7,343 nucleotides of DNA. Source: Hyphomonadaceae bacterium UBA2389 (GTDB taxonomy: Bacteria > Pseudomonadota > Alphaproteobacteria > Caulobacterales > Aquidulcibacteraceae). Location of the stretch: positions 1 to 7,343 of the forward strand of contig DDSN01000122.1 of NCBI GenBank assembly GCA_002343395.1, in the 5' to 3' direction. The notes below the pieces were generated by a model. The model did no database searches. It was given only the letters and a program-made list of their open reading frames with translations, and had not been told where the DNA came from. Position 1 is the first letter of the stretch. Every line of letters begins with the position of its first letter. The translations under genes and the position numbers were made by a program. This document shows positions 1-6,563 of the stretch, piece by piece.

Positions 1-1401
1 GTTGATGCCGACCGACTTGCCCGAGCCGGTGGTGCCGGCGATCAGCAAGTGCGGCATCTTGGTGAGGTCGGCGGCGAAGGGATCGCCCTCGATGGTTTCG
101 CCGAGCGCCAGCGGCAGGTCGCCTTGCGTGCCGACGAAGCTCGCGCTGTTCAACAGCGACCGCAGATACACGGTTTCGCGCTTGGCGTTGGGCAACTCGA
201 TGCCGATGGCGTTGCGGCCGGGAATGACGGCGACGCGCGCGGCGTTGGCGCTCATCGACCGCGCGATGTCGTCGGCCAACCCGATGACGCGCGAGGACTT
301 CACGCCCGCGGCGGGCTCGAACTCGAACAGCGTCACCACCGGGCCGGGGCGGGCGGAGAGCACTTCGCCTTGCACGCCGAAGTCGGCGAGCACGCCTTCG
401 AGCTGGCGGCTCATGGCGTGCAGCGTTTGCGCGTCGGTTTGCGTGGTGCGCTGCTTGGGCGTGACCAGGAGGTCGGCGTCGGGCAGATCGAACTCGCGGC
501 CGAAATGCAGCGTGGCGTGCTGCTTTTGGTGTTTTTTCTCCGCGCGCGGTTGCGGCGCGCGGCGGGGCGCTTCCTCGTTTGACGGCGCGCCGCGCGATTG
601 CGGCATCGCAACAGGACGCGGCGCCGGGCGCGGTCTTTGGTTTTGCGGTTGTTGTTGCGTTTCGCTGGCGCGTTCCTCGCGGCGCGGCAACGGGGTGCGC
701 GGCAGGAAATCGTCGGCCTCCTCGCGCCGGGTTTTCTCCGCGACGTAGCCGATCGCGCGCTGCGCCGCGCCCGCGCCGGTGACGGCCGCGCGCCGCACGG
801 CGCTTGTCGCCGTCTTCACGTCCTCGGGGCGCACCTGAAACGCCCAGCCGCTCGCGAACAAGCCGCCGATGGCGCACAACACGCCAGTCAGAATGTGCGG
901 GAACGGAAGTCCCGGCATCGAGGCGAGCGCCGCGATGGCGCCGGAAATCCAGTCGCCGATGAGGCCGCCGAAACCGGTCGCCAACGGCCAGCCTTCGGGC
1001 GTTGGGATGGTGGCGGCGGCGGCGGCCAGCAGCGACACGCCGCCGATCGCGGCGAACACGCGTTGTTTGTTGATGCGCGCCAGCAATTGGCGGCGGTGAA
1101 TGCGCAGCGCGCCAGCGGCCATCAGGGCCGCCATCGCCAACGGCGCAGCCGCGCCGAGCGTTTGGATCACGAGGTCCGCGACGAGCGCGCCGGCGCCGCC
1201 GAAGAGATTGTGGGTGGGACCGTCCGTCGCCGTGTTCCAGCTTGGATCCTCGGGCGAGTAGGTCAACACCGCGCCCAGGCCGTACGCGCCCACAACGGCG
1301 CAGCCGACGGACAGAGCCGCGCGCTTCAGCGCAAGGCGCCCGGCGGCGGAACTGGCGACGGAGGGGATGCGCTCCCCTGAAGGATAGGCTTCGTCAGTCA
1401 T
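1..1401 (-). CDS. ftsK: DNA translocase FtsK, N-terminal part (cut by the window edge)
   Basis: FtsK is a membrane-anchored hexameric ATPase that pumps DNA at the division septum and helps resolve chromosome dimers. The frame is open from ATG at 1401 to the left edge, giving 467 codons with no stop. About four hydrophobic segments lie in residues 27-187 (roughly 27-50, 71-98, 114-131 and 167-187), with the family-typical periplasmic motif SPEDPSWNTATDG at 49-61. A Pro/Gln/Arg-rich linker spans about 228-300, including the run TQQQPQNQRPRPAPRP from 248. The translocase alpha domain follows (RPGPVVTLFEFEPAAGVKSS from 351, then VAVIPGRNAIGIELPN). Walker A GTTGSGKS is at 456-463. The Walker B and gamma domains lie outside the window. 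The ATG has no strong Shine-Dalgarno sequence; the frame is open further upstream, but this start fits FtsK N-termini. It lies 169 bp downstream of amtB on the same strand, so read-through or a promoter of its own are both possible. Confidence 0.97.
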   Translation of the reverse strand, partial: MTDEAYPSGERIPSVASSAAGRLALKRAALSVGCAVVGAYGLGAVLTYSPEDPSWNTATDGPTHNLFGGAGALVADLVIQTLGAAAPLAMAALMAAGALRIHRRQLLARINKQRVFAAIGGVSLLAAAAATIPTPEGWPLATGFGGLIGDWISGAIAALASMPGLPFPHILTGVLCAIGGLFASGWAFQVRPEDVKTATSAVRRAAVTGAGAAQRAIGYVAEKTRREEADDFLPRTPLPRREERASETQQQPQNQRPRPAPRPVAMPQSRGAPSNEEAPRRAPQPRAEKKHQKQHATLHFGREFDLPDADLLVTPKQRTTQTDAQTLHAMSRQLEGVLADFGVQGEVLSARPGPVVTLFEFEPAAGVKSSRVIGLADDIARSMSANAARVAVIPGRNAIGIELPNAKRETVYLRSLLNSASFVGTQGDLPLALGETIEGDPFAADLTKMPHLLIAGTTGSGKSVGIN

Positions 1402-1410
1402 TTTGGGGCG

Positions 1411-1465
1411 CGCTCGTTCTGCCGCAGTCAGGCCCCGGAATGTTGTCCCCGCCGGTAAACGAGCG
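1411..1465. repeat. 8-bp inverted repeat in the ftsK leader
   Basis: CGCTCGTT at 1411-1418 is perfectly complementary to AACGAGCG at 1458-1465, with 39 nt between. On the minus strand the stem ends 9 nt before the ftsK ATG, so in an ftsK transcript it would form a leader hairpin beside a start that lacks a clear Shine-Dalgarno sequence. A regulatory role is inference; an 8-bp stem with a long loop could occur by chance in GC-rich DNA. Confidence 0.35.
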
Positions 1466-1511
1466 GTGAAGATTTGCGGGAGAACAGCGTTACCGTCACG
1501 TTCATGCAATA

Positions 1512-1562
1512 CGGGCGGAAGGTCTCGTTAACGCAGGTAAATCCCGCGCGACCTTCCGCCCG
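1512..1562. repeat. 13-bp perfect inverted repeat just past amtB
   Basis: CGGGCGGAAGGTC (1512-1524) pairs perfectly with GACCTTCCGCCCG (1550-1562) around a 25-nt loop that holds the palindrome CGTTAACG (1526-1533). It begins 8 nt after the amtB stop on the minus strand, where a terminator or an mRNA 3'-end stabilising hairpin is expected. No U-run follows either arm, so it is not a canonical Rho-independent terminator. It may act as a processing barrier that separates amtB from ftsK expression, or be a protein-binding site. Confidence 0.6.
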
Positions 1563-1570
1563 CGTGTGGC

Positions 1571-2992
1571 TCAGTTGTGGTAGGCCACTTCTCCGTGCTC
1601 GGCGTAGTCGAGGCCTTCGAACTCGACTTCCTTGCTGACACGGCCGCCGCCCGTGAGTGCGCGTGCGATTGTCCACACGATCAAGCTGCCGACGCCGGAC
1701 CAGCCGATCGTCACCGCGACGCCCTTGAGCTGTGAGATCACCTGCGGAACGATCCCCGGATAGATGGCCGCGCCGCCGTTGGCGTAATCGACAATGCCCG
1801 CGCCTCCGAAGGCGGGGTTGACGACAATACCGGTGCCGATCGCGCCGACGATGCCGCCGATTCCGTGGATGCCGAACACGTCGAGGCTGTCGTCATACTT
1901 GAGCGCCGACTTCAGCCACGAGCAGGCGAACAAACAGATCGGCCCGACAACGAGTCCAAGTATCAGCGCGCCGACCGGGCCCGCGAACCCAGCCGCCGGT
2001 GTTACGGCGACCAGGCCGGCGACGGCGCCCGAGGCCAAACCGAGCAAGCTGGGCTTGCCCTTGGTAAGCCATTCGGTGAGCGTCCATGACAGCGCCGCGC
2101 CTGCGGGCGCGACAAAGGAATTGAGTAGCGCCAGCGCCGCGTAGGCGTTGCTCTCTAGGTTTGAGCCGGCGTTGAATCCGATCCAGCCGACCCACAAAAG
2201 CCCCGCGCCCACCACGGTTAGCGTCAAATTGTGCGGCGGCATGGGCTCCTTGCGATAACCGGAGCGGGCGCCGAGCAGAAGCACGCCGACAAGAGCGGCG
2301 ATGCCGGAATTGATGTGCACAACCGTGCCGCCCGCGAAATCGAGCGCGCCGAAACTCCAGATCAAGCCCGCGCCCGCGGCAAGCGCCTCGGCGTTGGCGG
2401 GATCGGACGCCATGATCGGCCCGCCCCACCACCAGACCATGTGCGCCATCGGATAGTACACGGCGATGGGCCACAGGATCGAAAATACAACGATGGTGCT
2501 GAACTTCACGCGCTCAGCGACGCCGCCGAGCACCAACGCCGCCGTGATGCAGGCGAACGTCATTTGAAACGCCACGAAAATGAGTTCCGGGATCGAGACG
2601 CCGACCGAGAAGGTCTCCACCAGGCTCGCGGTGTCCACGCCCGCGAGAAACGCCTTGCTCAAGCCGCCGATATAGCGGTTCAGGCCGCCTCCATCGGTGA
2701 AGGAGAGCGAGTAGCCGACCAAGAGCCACATCACCATGCCAATGGCGGTGACGACGAAAACCTGGCTCAGCATCGACACCATGTTCTTGGCGCGCACGAG
2801 GCCGCCATAGAAAAGCGCAAGGCCTGGCAGGATCATCGCCAGCACCAGCACGGTCGAGATGAGCATCCAGCCGGTGTCGCCCTTGTCGACGGTGGGGCCG
2901 GCGGCCTCCTGCGCCAGTGCGAGCGTCGGCGCCGCCCAAAAAGCGAGCGGCGCAATCAGAGCGCCCGCCCGCGAAACGCGTTTCAGAATCAT
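1571..2992 (-). CDS. amtB: Ammonium transporter AmtB
   Basis: This is an Amt/Mep/Rh-family channel of the inner membrane that takes up ammonium; it is typically blocked by the PII protein GlnK when nitrogen is plentiful. With ATG at 2992 the product is 473 aa. A signal peptide (about residues 1-27, ending ALA before QEAA) precedes a mature part of about eleven hydrophobic segments. Pore residues can be aligned to E. coli AmtB: Phe146 (in QMTFACIT) and Phe273 (GFNAGS) for the Phe gate, Asp218 (GALDFAGG), and the twin histidines His226 (VVHINSG) and His376 (FGIHGIGG). The C-terminal tail GLDYAEHGE, known from the family as part of the GlnK-responsive tail, is intact. The start was chosen because AGGGAG ends 6 nt upstream; in-frame starts at 2998 and 3046 are less well placed. 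No glnK lies beside it; ftsK follows downstream. Confidence 0.96.
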   Translation of the reverse strand: MILKRVSRAGALIAPLAFWAAPTLALAQEAAGPTVDKGDTGWMLISTVLVLAMILPGLALFYGGLVRAKNMVSMLSQVFVVTAIGMVMWLLVGYSLSFTDGGGLNRYIGGLSKAFLAGVDTASLVETFSVGVSIPELIFVAFQMTFACITAALVLGGVAERVKFSTIVVFSILWPIAVYYPMAHMVWWWGGPIMASDPANAEALAAGAGLIWSFGALDFAGGTVVHINSGIAALVGVLLLGARSGYRKEPMPPHNLTLTVVGAGLLWVGWIGFNAGSNLESNAYAALALLNSFVAPAGAALSWTLTEWLTKGKPSLLGLASGAVAGLVAVTPAAGFAGPVGALILGLVVGPICLFACSWLKSALKYDDSLDVFGIHGIGGIVGAIGTGIVVNPAFGGAGIVDYANGGAAIYPGIVPQVISQLKGVAVTIGWSGVGSLIVWTIARALTGGGRVSKEVEFEGLDYAEHGEVAYHN

Positions 2993-2998
2993 ACCCAT

Positions 2999-3006
2999 CT
3001 CCCTCT
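2999..3006 (-). promoter_or_regulatory. Shine-Dalgarno sequence of amtB
   Basis: On the minus strand AGAGGGAG is followed by a 6-nt spacer and ATG at 2992. The same sequence directly abuts the ATG at 2998, which leaves no usable spacing there, so this site decides the start in favour of 2992. Confidence 0.65.
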
Positions 3007-3041
3007 CGGAGCCGCGATCTGGCGGAGGGGAGAGGGCCGTG

Positions 3042-3130
3042 GGCAAGCCGACGCGGCTTGCCTTTGCTGCATTGCGGCAAAAGCGCTCAAAAAAGCGGCG
3101 CCCTGCCTAAAGCTTGCGCGGGCAAGCCGC
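3042..3130. repeat. Cluster of GGCAAGCC/GGCTTGCC inverted repeats between amtB and the UbiH-like gene
   Basis: GGCAAGCC (3042-3049) and GGCTTGCC (3055-3062) form a perfect 8-bp hairpin with a 5-nt loop. GCTTGC (3112-3117) and GCAAGC (3122-3127) form a second, 6-bp one. The arms also match across the region: GCGGCTTGCC (3053-3062) is the exact complement of GGCAAGCCGC (3121-3130), and GGGCAAGCCG occurs directly at 3041-3050 and 3120-3129. TTGCGGCAA (3072-3080) adds a further small dyad. This is the shared promoter region of two divergent genes, so paired operator sites are a reasonable inference. I did not recognise the motif as that of a named regulator. Confidence 0.5.
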
Positions 3131-3169
3131 ATCGACGCCTACCGATTACGGGTCTAGGCAAAGTCCGTC

Positions 3170-4429
3170 ATGAATAAGAACTTCGACGCGGACGTGCTGA
3201 TCGGCGGCGGCGGGCTGGTGGGGCCGACCCTAGCCTTGGCGCTCGACCAGATCGGGCTGAAGGTGGCCGTCATTGATGCGTCAAGGCCGCAAGAGACATT
3301 GGCGCCGAGCTTCGACGGGCGCGCCTTCGCGATTGCGTTCGCCTCCTATCGGATGTGGCGCGCCCTGGGCATGGGCGAGGCGCTCGATCAGGTCGCGCAG
3401 CCGATCGAGAAGATCATGGTGACGGATGGGCGCCTCGATCGCGGCGGGCGCGGCGGCGGGCCTTCTCTGTTGCACTTGTATTTCGATCGCCAAGAGCTGC
3501 ACGGCCATGATGAGCCCTTGGGCCTCATGCTTGAAGCGCGGCACGTGCGGCTCGCGCTCGACGCCGCGATCAAGGCCAAGCCCTCGATCAAAATGATTCA
3601 ACCGATGTCGGTGACAGCGCTCGCGCGCGATCCAGCCGGCGTGACGGCGACGCTCTCCAACGGCGAACGCCTGCGCGCGCCGCTCTTGGTCGGGGCTGAT
3701 GGCCGCCGCTCGTTCGTGCGTCAGGCGGTCGGCATTCGCACGATCGGTTGGAATTATCCGGTGACCGCGATCGTCGCGACCGTTCAGCATCAGAAGCCGC
3801 ACGGCGCCGTCGCGCACGAATATTTCTTGCCCGACGGGCCGTTCGCGATCCTGCCGCTGAAGGGCGAGCGCTCGAACATTGTTTGGGCCGAGAAGCGCAA
3901 GGCGGCGGACGCGCTGCTCGCGATGAGCGAAGCGGACTTCCTGATCGAGATGAAGCGGCGTTTCGGCGACTTTCTAGGCGAGCTCTCGCTAGAGGGACCC
4001 CGCTTTGGCTATCCGCTCTCGCTGCAACTGGCGGAGCGCATGATCGACGACCGCGTCGCGCTCGCGGGCGATAGCGCGCATGGCATCCACCCGCTCGCGG
4101 GGCAGGGTCTGAACCTCGGCTTGAAGGATTGCGCGGCGCTGGCGGAGTGCATTGCCGATGGCGTCGGCGTCGGGCTCGATCCCGGCGACGTGACGATCCT
4201 TGAGCGTTACCAGCGCTGGCGGCGTTTCGACAACATCACCATGGCGCTCGGCATGGAGTTTTTCGACAAACTATTCTCGAACGATATCGCGCCGCTGCGC
4301 GCGGTTCGCGGGCTCGGCCTAGCGGCGGTGAACGCCGTCGGACCCGCCCGGCGGTTCTTCATGAAATATGCCGGCGGCGCGGCGGGCGATCTGCCGAAAC
4401 TGCTGAAGGGCGAGCCCTTGGCGGCGTGA
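3170..4429 (+). CDS. UbiH/UbiF-family FAD-dependent hydroxylase, probably ubiquinone synthesis
   Basis: This is a group A flavoprotein monooxygenase of the UbiH/UbiF/VisC/COQ6 family, which hydroxylates the ring of ubiquinone precursors using O2 and NAD(P)H near the inner membrane. The 419-aa length is normal for the family. The FAD-binding Rossmann motif GGGLVG is at 13-18, the DG motif GADGRRSFVR at 175-184, and the ribityl-binding GD motif with the UbiH signature (AGDSAHGIHPLAGQGLNLG) at 299-317, followed by the conserved Asp320. No membrane segment is evident. The ring position it modifies cannot be told from the sequence, because alphaproteobacteria use several paralogues (UbiH, UbiF, UbiI, UbiL, UbiM types), so no symbol is given. 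ATG at 3170 lacks a strong Shine-Dalgarno sequence but leaves the normal short tail before the Rossmann fold. It is divergent from amtB and convergent with the gene ending at 4438. Confidence 0.92.
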   Translation: MNKNFDADVLIGGGGLVGPTLALALDQIGLKVAVIDASRPQETLAPSFDGRAFAIAFASYRMWRALGMGEALDQVAQPIEKIMVTDGRLDRGGRGGGPSLLHLYFDRQELHGHDEPLGLMLEARHVRLALDAAIKAKPSIKMIQPMSVTALARDPAGVTATLSNGERLRAPLLVGADGRRSFVRQAVGIRTIGWNYPVTAIVATVQHQKPHGAVAHEYFLPDGPFAILPLKGERSNIVWAEKRKAADALLAMSEADFLIEMKRRFGDFLGELSLEGPRFGYPLSLQLAERMIDDRVALAGDSAHGIHPLAGQGLNLGLKDCAALAECIADGVGVGLDPGDVTILERYQRWRRFDNITMALGMEFFDKLFSNDIAPLRAVRGLGLAAVNAVGPARRFFMKYAGGAAGDLPKLLKGEPLAA

Positions 4430-4437
4430 GGGGCGGA

Positions 4438-4899
4438 TCAGCGCTTGGCGCCGCGTATCATCCGCGCCAGCGTGTCGCTATCCATGGCGTCTTCCGTCGT
4501 GTCGACGATCAGCAGGCCGCGGCCCTTGATGCGAAGCAAGTCGGCGGTGTTGTCGACAGTGGGCGCATCGTCTTCGTCGGAAGTGTCGTGGCGCGCGCCG
4601 GCGAGTTCAACATCGGCCCACGGGACCGTCGTCCGCTTGCGCCCGAACGTGGAGAGCGTTTCGAGCGCGAGCCCCTCGGGCGCCGCATCAAGCGCGGTGA
4701 CGGTGCAGCGCAGATACCATTCCATGCCGAGCGCGAAGAGCACGAAGAAGGGGCAGAGGATGGCGCCGACGAGCCATGCGTCGTTTCCGGCGATAAGTCC
4801 GTAGGTCGCTAGGCCGATCCAGCCAAGCGCGCCGACCCAAAAGAGGACTTGCAGGAAGCGCGCGCGCAACGCGCGGGTGTTGCGATAGATCTGCGTCAT
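4438..4899 (-). CDS. Small two-helix membrane protein of unknown function, coupled to the GMC oxidoreductase
   Basis: I do not recognise a named family. The 153-aa product has a basic N-terminus (MTQIYRNTRALRAR), two hydrophobic helices at about 15-37 and 40-60, and a soluble C-terminal part (about 62-153) with alternating short hydrophobic stretches, an acidic insert (HDTSDEDD, 104-111) and a final amphipathic helix (DTLARMIRGAKR). Two helices followed by a small beta-rich domain resembles bacterial PH-like membrane proteins (YdbT/YcxB style); this is a weak inference from layout. Its ATG overlaps the TGA of the upstream oxidoreductase (ATGA, 4896-4899), which argues for translational coupling and a shared role. 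An in-frame start at 5133 is rejected because the extra 78 residues lie antisense-register to the oxidoreductase and are arginine-rich shadow translation. Its stop is 8 bp from that of the convergent UbiH-like gene. Confidence 0.85.
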   Translation of the reverse strand: MTQIYRNTRALRARFLQVLFWVGALGWIGLATYGLIAGNDAWLVGAILCPFFVLFALGMEWYLRCTVTALDAAPEGLALETLSTFGRKRTTVPWADVELAGARHDTSDEDDAPTVDNTADLLRIKGRGLLIVDTTEDAMDSDTLARMIRGAKR

Positions 4900-6464
4900 G
4901 CGGAGCGCGCCGCAAGATGCGCCGCGAGCCGGCGCGCGAGCGCGACGATGGTCAGCGTGGGATTTGCCTGGCCGCCGCTCGGGAACACGCTGCCGGACGC
5001 CGCCCAGAGATTGGAGAGGCCGTGAACGCGCAAGTCCGTGGTGACGACGCTGGTGCGCGGATCTTCGCCCATGATGGCGCCGCCAAGCTGGTGGTAGCCG
5101 TCGCGCGCGGCGGCGCGGACGCGCGCGACGCATTCATCATGGGTTCCATGAAGGTGCAGGCGCCCGGCGCCGGCGGCGCGCAGGTCGGCGTCGAGCAATG
5201 CGTGCGCATGCACCACGCCTTCGATCTCTTGGTCCTGCATGCGGAAATCGATCTTGAGTTTCGGCAGGCCGACGGAGTCGTGCGTATCGGCGAGCGTGAT
5301 GCGATTGTCGTCATGGCGCGGCTGTTCGGCGTGGTAGTCGAGCCGCCACTGTCCGGCGCGCGCGGGGGTGAGCGTGGTCGCGCGCGGATGCCGGCCGGCG
5401 AGACGCGCCGCCGCGAGCAGATACACCGCGCCCGCCAGACCGGTCGCGGCGCTCCACGGCGCGCGCGCGACGTTGGCGATGTGCGGCCCGAGCGGTTCGC
5501 CGCCGCGACCGAAGCGCGCCAGCCGCGTTGCAAGATAGCGCGCGGAGGCGCTGGCCGAGCCGTGCTCTGGATTGTTGGTGTCGCCGTTTTCCAGCCAGAA
5601 CGCGATGTTGACGAGGTTCTCGCGCGTCACGGTGTCCGGCGTCGGCCGGAGTCGACGGCGCGCGAACACGCCGTCGCCGACGGGCCGGCACGCGAACGCG
5701 GCGACATCATTCGGCTCGCTCGGTTCTAACGTTGCGACCGTGCCAGTGAGGTGGCCCATATAGCCGACGCCAAGCGGCGCATCGCTGAAGAGGGCGGGCG
5801 CGTCGCGCTGGAGCAACAAGAGGAGCTTCAGCACGCCGAGGCCGCCGCAGGCCAGCACGACGTGCCGCGCGCGTACGCGCAGCTCGCCGCCGCCGTTGCG
5901 CACGCGCACCGCGCTGACGCGCGCGTTATCGTGCTCCAATCCCACGCAGCGCGCGCCAAGCACGATGGCGGGGCCGTCCGCGGCGCGGATGCGCGCGCGC
6001 CAGCGCCGGCCCATGTTGAGCTCTGGGCCCCAGCACTCGTCGCGCACGGCGTCGAAGGCGTGGAGTTTGGCGAAGGCGGGCGGCGGCTCGCTTTCGCTGA
6101 CGGATCGGCTGCCGAGAAACGCGGCCGCCTTGTCCCACCACGGCAGCATGTCGGCGTAGCTCAGCGGCCAGTGCCGGAAGTCGACCGGATCGAACGGCAG
6201 CGAGCGCCCGCCCCACCAATGCGTCGAGCCGCCCAACGCCGAGGCGGCGACGATGTCGAGCGGATCATGGTAGGCGGGATGCAGCAGTTCGGCGGCGCGA
6301 ACGTCGGGCTCTCCGGGGACCGGATTTTCGCCGCCGGCTTCGAGCAGCAGCACGCGCTGCCCGCGGTCGTGAAGGTCGAAGGCGCAGGCAAGTCCCGCCG
6401 GCCCGGCGCCGATCACGCAGACGTCGAAATCGCCAGTAAGCGCGGCAGGGGGCGAGAGCGGCAC
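4896..6464 (-). CDS. GMC-family FAD-dependent oxidoreductase
   Basis: Glucose-methanol-choline oxidoreductases use FAD to oxidise alcohols or sugars; the substrate here is unknown. With GTG at 6464 the product is 522 aa. The FAD Rossmann motif VIGAGPAG is at 17-24, with the acidic ribose-binding end LLLEAGG at about 39-45. The flavin loop ALGGSTHWWGGRS is at 76-88, a variant of the GGSSNHWGG form found in one GMC subgroup. The C-terminal GMC domain ends YHQLGGAIMGEDPRTSVV, then LRVHGLSNLWAASGSVFPSGGQANPTLTIVALA. The catalytic pair should be His458 and Asn491. No signal peptide is seen, so it is probably cytoplasmic or held at the membrane by its partner. The start rests on AAGGA 8 nt upstream of the GTG at 6464; a longer form from GTG 6509 (537 aa) has no Shine-Dalgarno sequence and would begin 4 nt past a TTGACA box. 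It forms an operon with the 153-aa gene. Confidence 0.9.
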   Translation of the reverse strand: MPLSPPAALTGDFDVCVIGAGPAGLACAFDLHDRGQRVLLLEAGGENPVPGEPDVRAAELLHPAYHDPLDIVAASALGGSTHWWGGRSLPFDPVDFRHWPLSYADMLPWWDKAAAFLGSRSVSESEPPPAFAKLHAFDAVRDECWGPELNMGRRWRARIRAADGPAIVLGARCVGLEHDNARVSAVRVRNGGGELRVRARHVVLACGGLGVLKLLLLLQRDAPALFSDAPLGVGYMGHLTGTVATLEPSEPNDVAAFACRPVGDGVFARRRLRPTPDTVTRENLVNIAFWLENGDTNNPEHGSASASARYLATRLARFGRGGEPLGPHIANVARAPWSAATGLAGAVYLLAAARLAGRHPRATTLTPARAGQWRLDYHAEQPRHDDNRITLADTHDSVGLPKLKIDFRMQDQEIEGVVHAHALLDADLRAAGAGRLHLHGTHDECVARVRAAARDGYHQLGGAIMGEDPRTSVVTTDLRVHGLSNLWAASGSVFPSGGQANPTLTIVALARRLAAHLAARSA

Positions 6465-6472
6465 GGGGGTGG

Positions 6473-6477
6473 TCCTT
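6473..6477 (-). promoter_or_regulatory. Shine-Dalgarno sequence of the GMC oxidoreductase
   Basis: AAGGA on the minus strand is followed by 8 nt and a GTG codon at 6464. It is the only good Shine-Dalgarno match near the possible starts of this gene and decides the start. Confidence 0.55.
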
Positions 6478-6513
6478 GTTTCGCTAAGACGCGTCGCGCG
6501 CGCACACACGCTC

Positions 6514-6519
6514 TGTCAA
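6514..6519 (-). promoter_or_regulatory. Consensus TTGACA -35 box, candidate promoter of the GMC operon
   Basis: TTGACA on the minus strand matches the sigma-70 -35 consensus exactly and lies 49 bp upstream of the chosen GTG. The hexamer 17 bp downstream (CGACGC) is a poor -10, and TCTTAG is 24 bp away, too far. A promoter here is therefore a possibility only. Confidence 0.3.
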
Positions 6520-6534
6520 CGCCGCACAACGCGA

Positions 6535-6540
6535 TTAACC
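6535..6540 (+). promoter_or_regulatory. CtrA-like half-site TTAACC
   Basis: TTAACC matches the half-site of the alphaproteobacterial cell-cycle regulator CtrA (TTAA-N7-TTAA). The partner half at the right distance reads TCCT, so only half a site is present. It sits 7 bp before the large dyad in the divergent promoter region. Binding is speculative. Confidence 0.2.
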
Positions 6541-6547
6541 CTCATTC

Positions 6548-6563
6548 CTACCCAAATGGGTAG
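6548..6563. promoter_or_regulatory. 16-bp perfect dyad, LuxR-type operator candidate
   Basis: CTACCCAAATGGGTAG has perfect 7-bp arms around a 2-bp centre. It has the CT-N12-AG layout known for LuxR-family boxes, and the TACCC/GGGTA arms also resemble heptamers bound by NarL/FixJ-type helix-turn-helix proteins. It lies between the divergent GMC operon and lipoprotein gene. If it sat at the usual -42.5 position for the lipoprotein gene, transcription would start near 6598 and the -10 would fall on TATGCA (6586-6591), only a partial -10 match. No regulator gene is in the window. Confidence 0.5.

Noticed and set aside
2..1380. Long plus-strand open frames (2-748, 49-582, 598-1380) opposite ftsK
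   Set aside because: They are antisense to a clear FtsK reading frame with Walker A and conserved domains. Their products are Arg/Ala/Gly-rich shadow translations.
1428..1676. 82-codon minus-strand open frame across the amtB end
   Set aside because: It overlaps the conserved AmtB C-terminus in another frame and has an Arg-rich composition and no domain.
3089..3101. GC stretch followed by TTTTTT on the minus strand as a terminator
   Set aside because: The GGCGCC palindrome has no loop and is too short for a stem, and it lies upstream of amtB with no gene ending there.
3095..3108. Possible sigma-54 promoter for amtB on the minus strand (AGGCAGGGCGCCGC)
   Set aside because: The GG and GC elements are 9 bp apart, not the required 10, and the flanking consensus bases are absent.
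2231..3157. 308-codon plus-strand open frame opposite amtB
   Set aside because: The opposite strand encodes a full-length, motif-complete AmtB. The product here is His/Arg-rich with no recognisable domain.
4430..4437. Bidirectional terminator between the convergent genes
   Set aside because: Only 8 bp separate the two stops and no stem with a T-run is visible around them.
4900..5133. 78-codon N-terminal extension of the 153-aa membrane protein
   Set aside because: The added region is arginine-rich and overlaps the conserved C-terminus of the GMC gene. The ATGA overlap gives a better start.
4917..6563. Two 270-codon plus-strand open frames opposite the GMC gene (4917-5729, 5751-6563)
   Set aside because: GC-rich antisense frames are commonly open. 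The minus strand carries all the GMC motifs.
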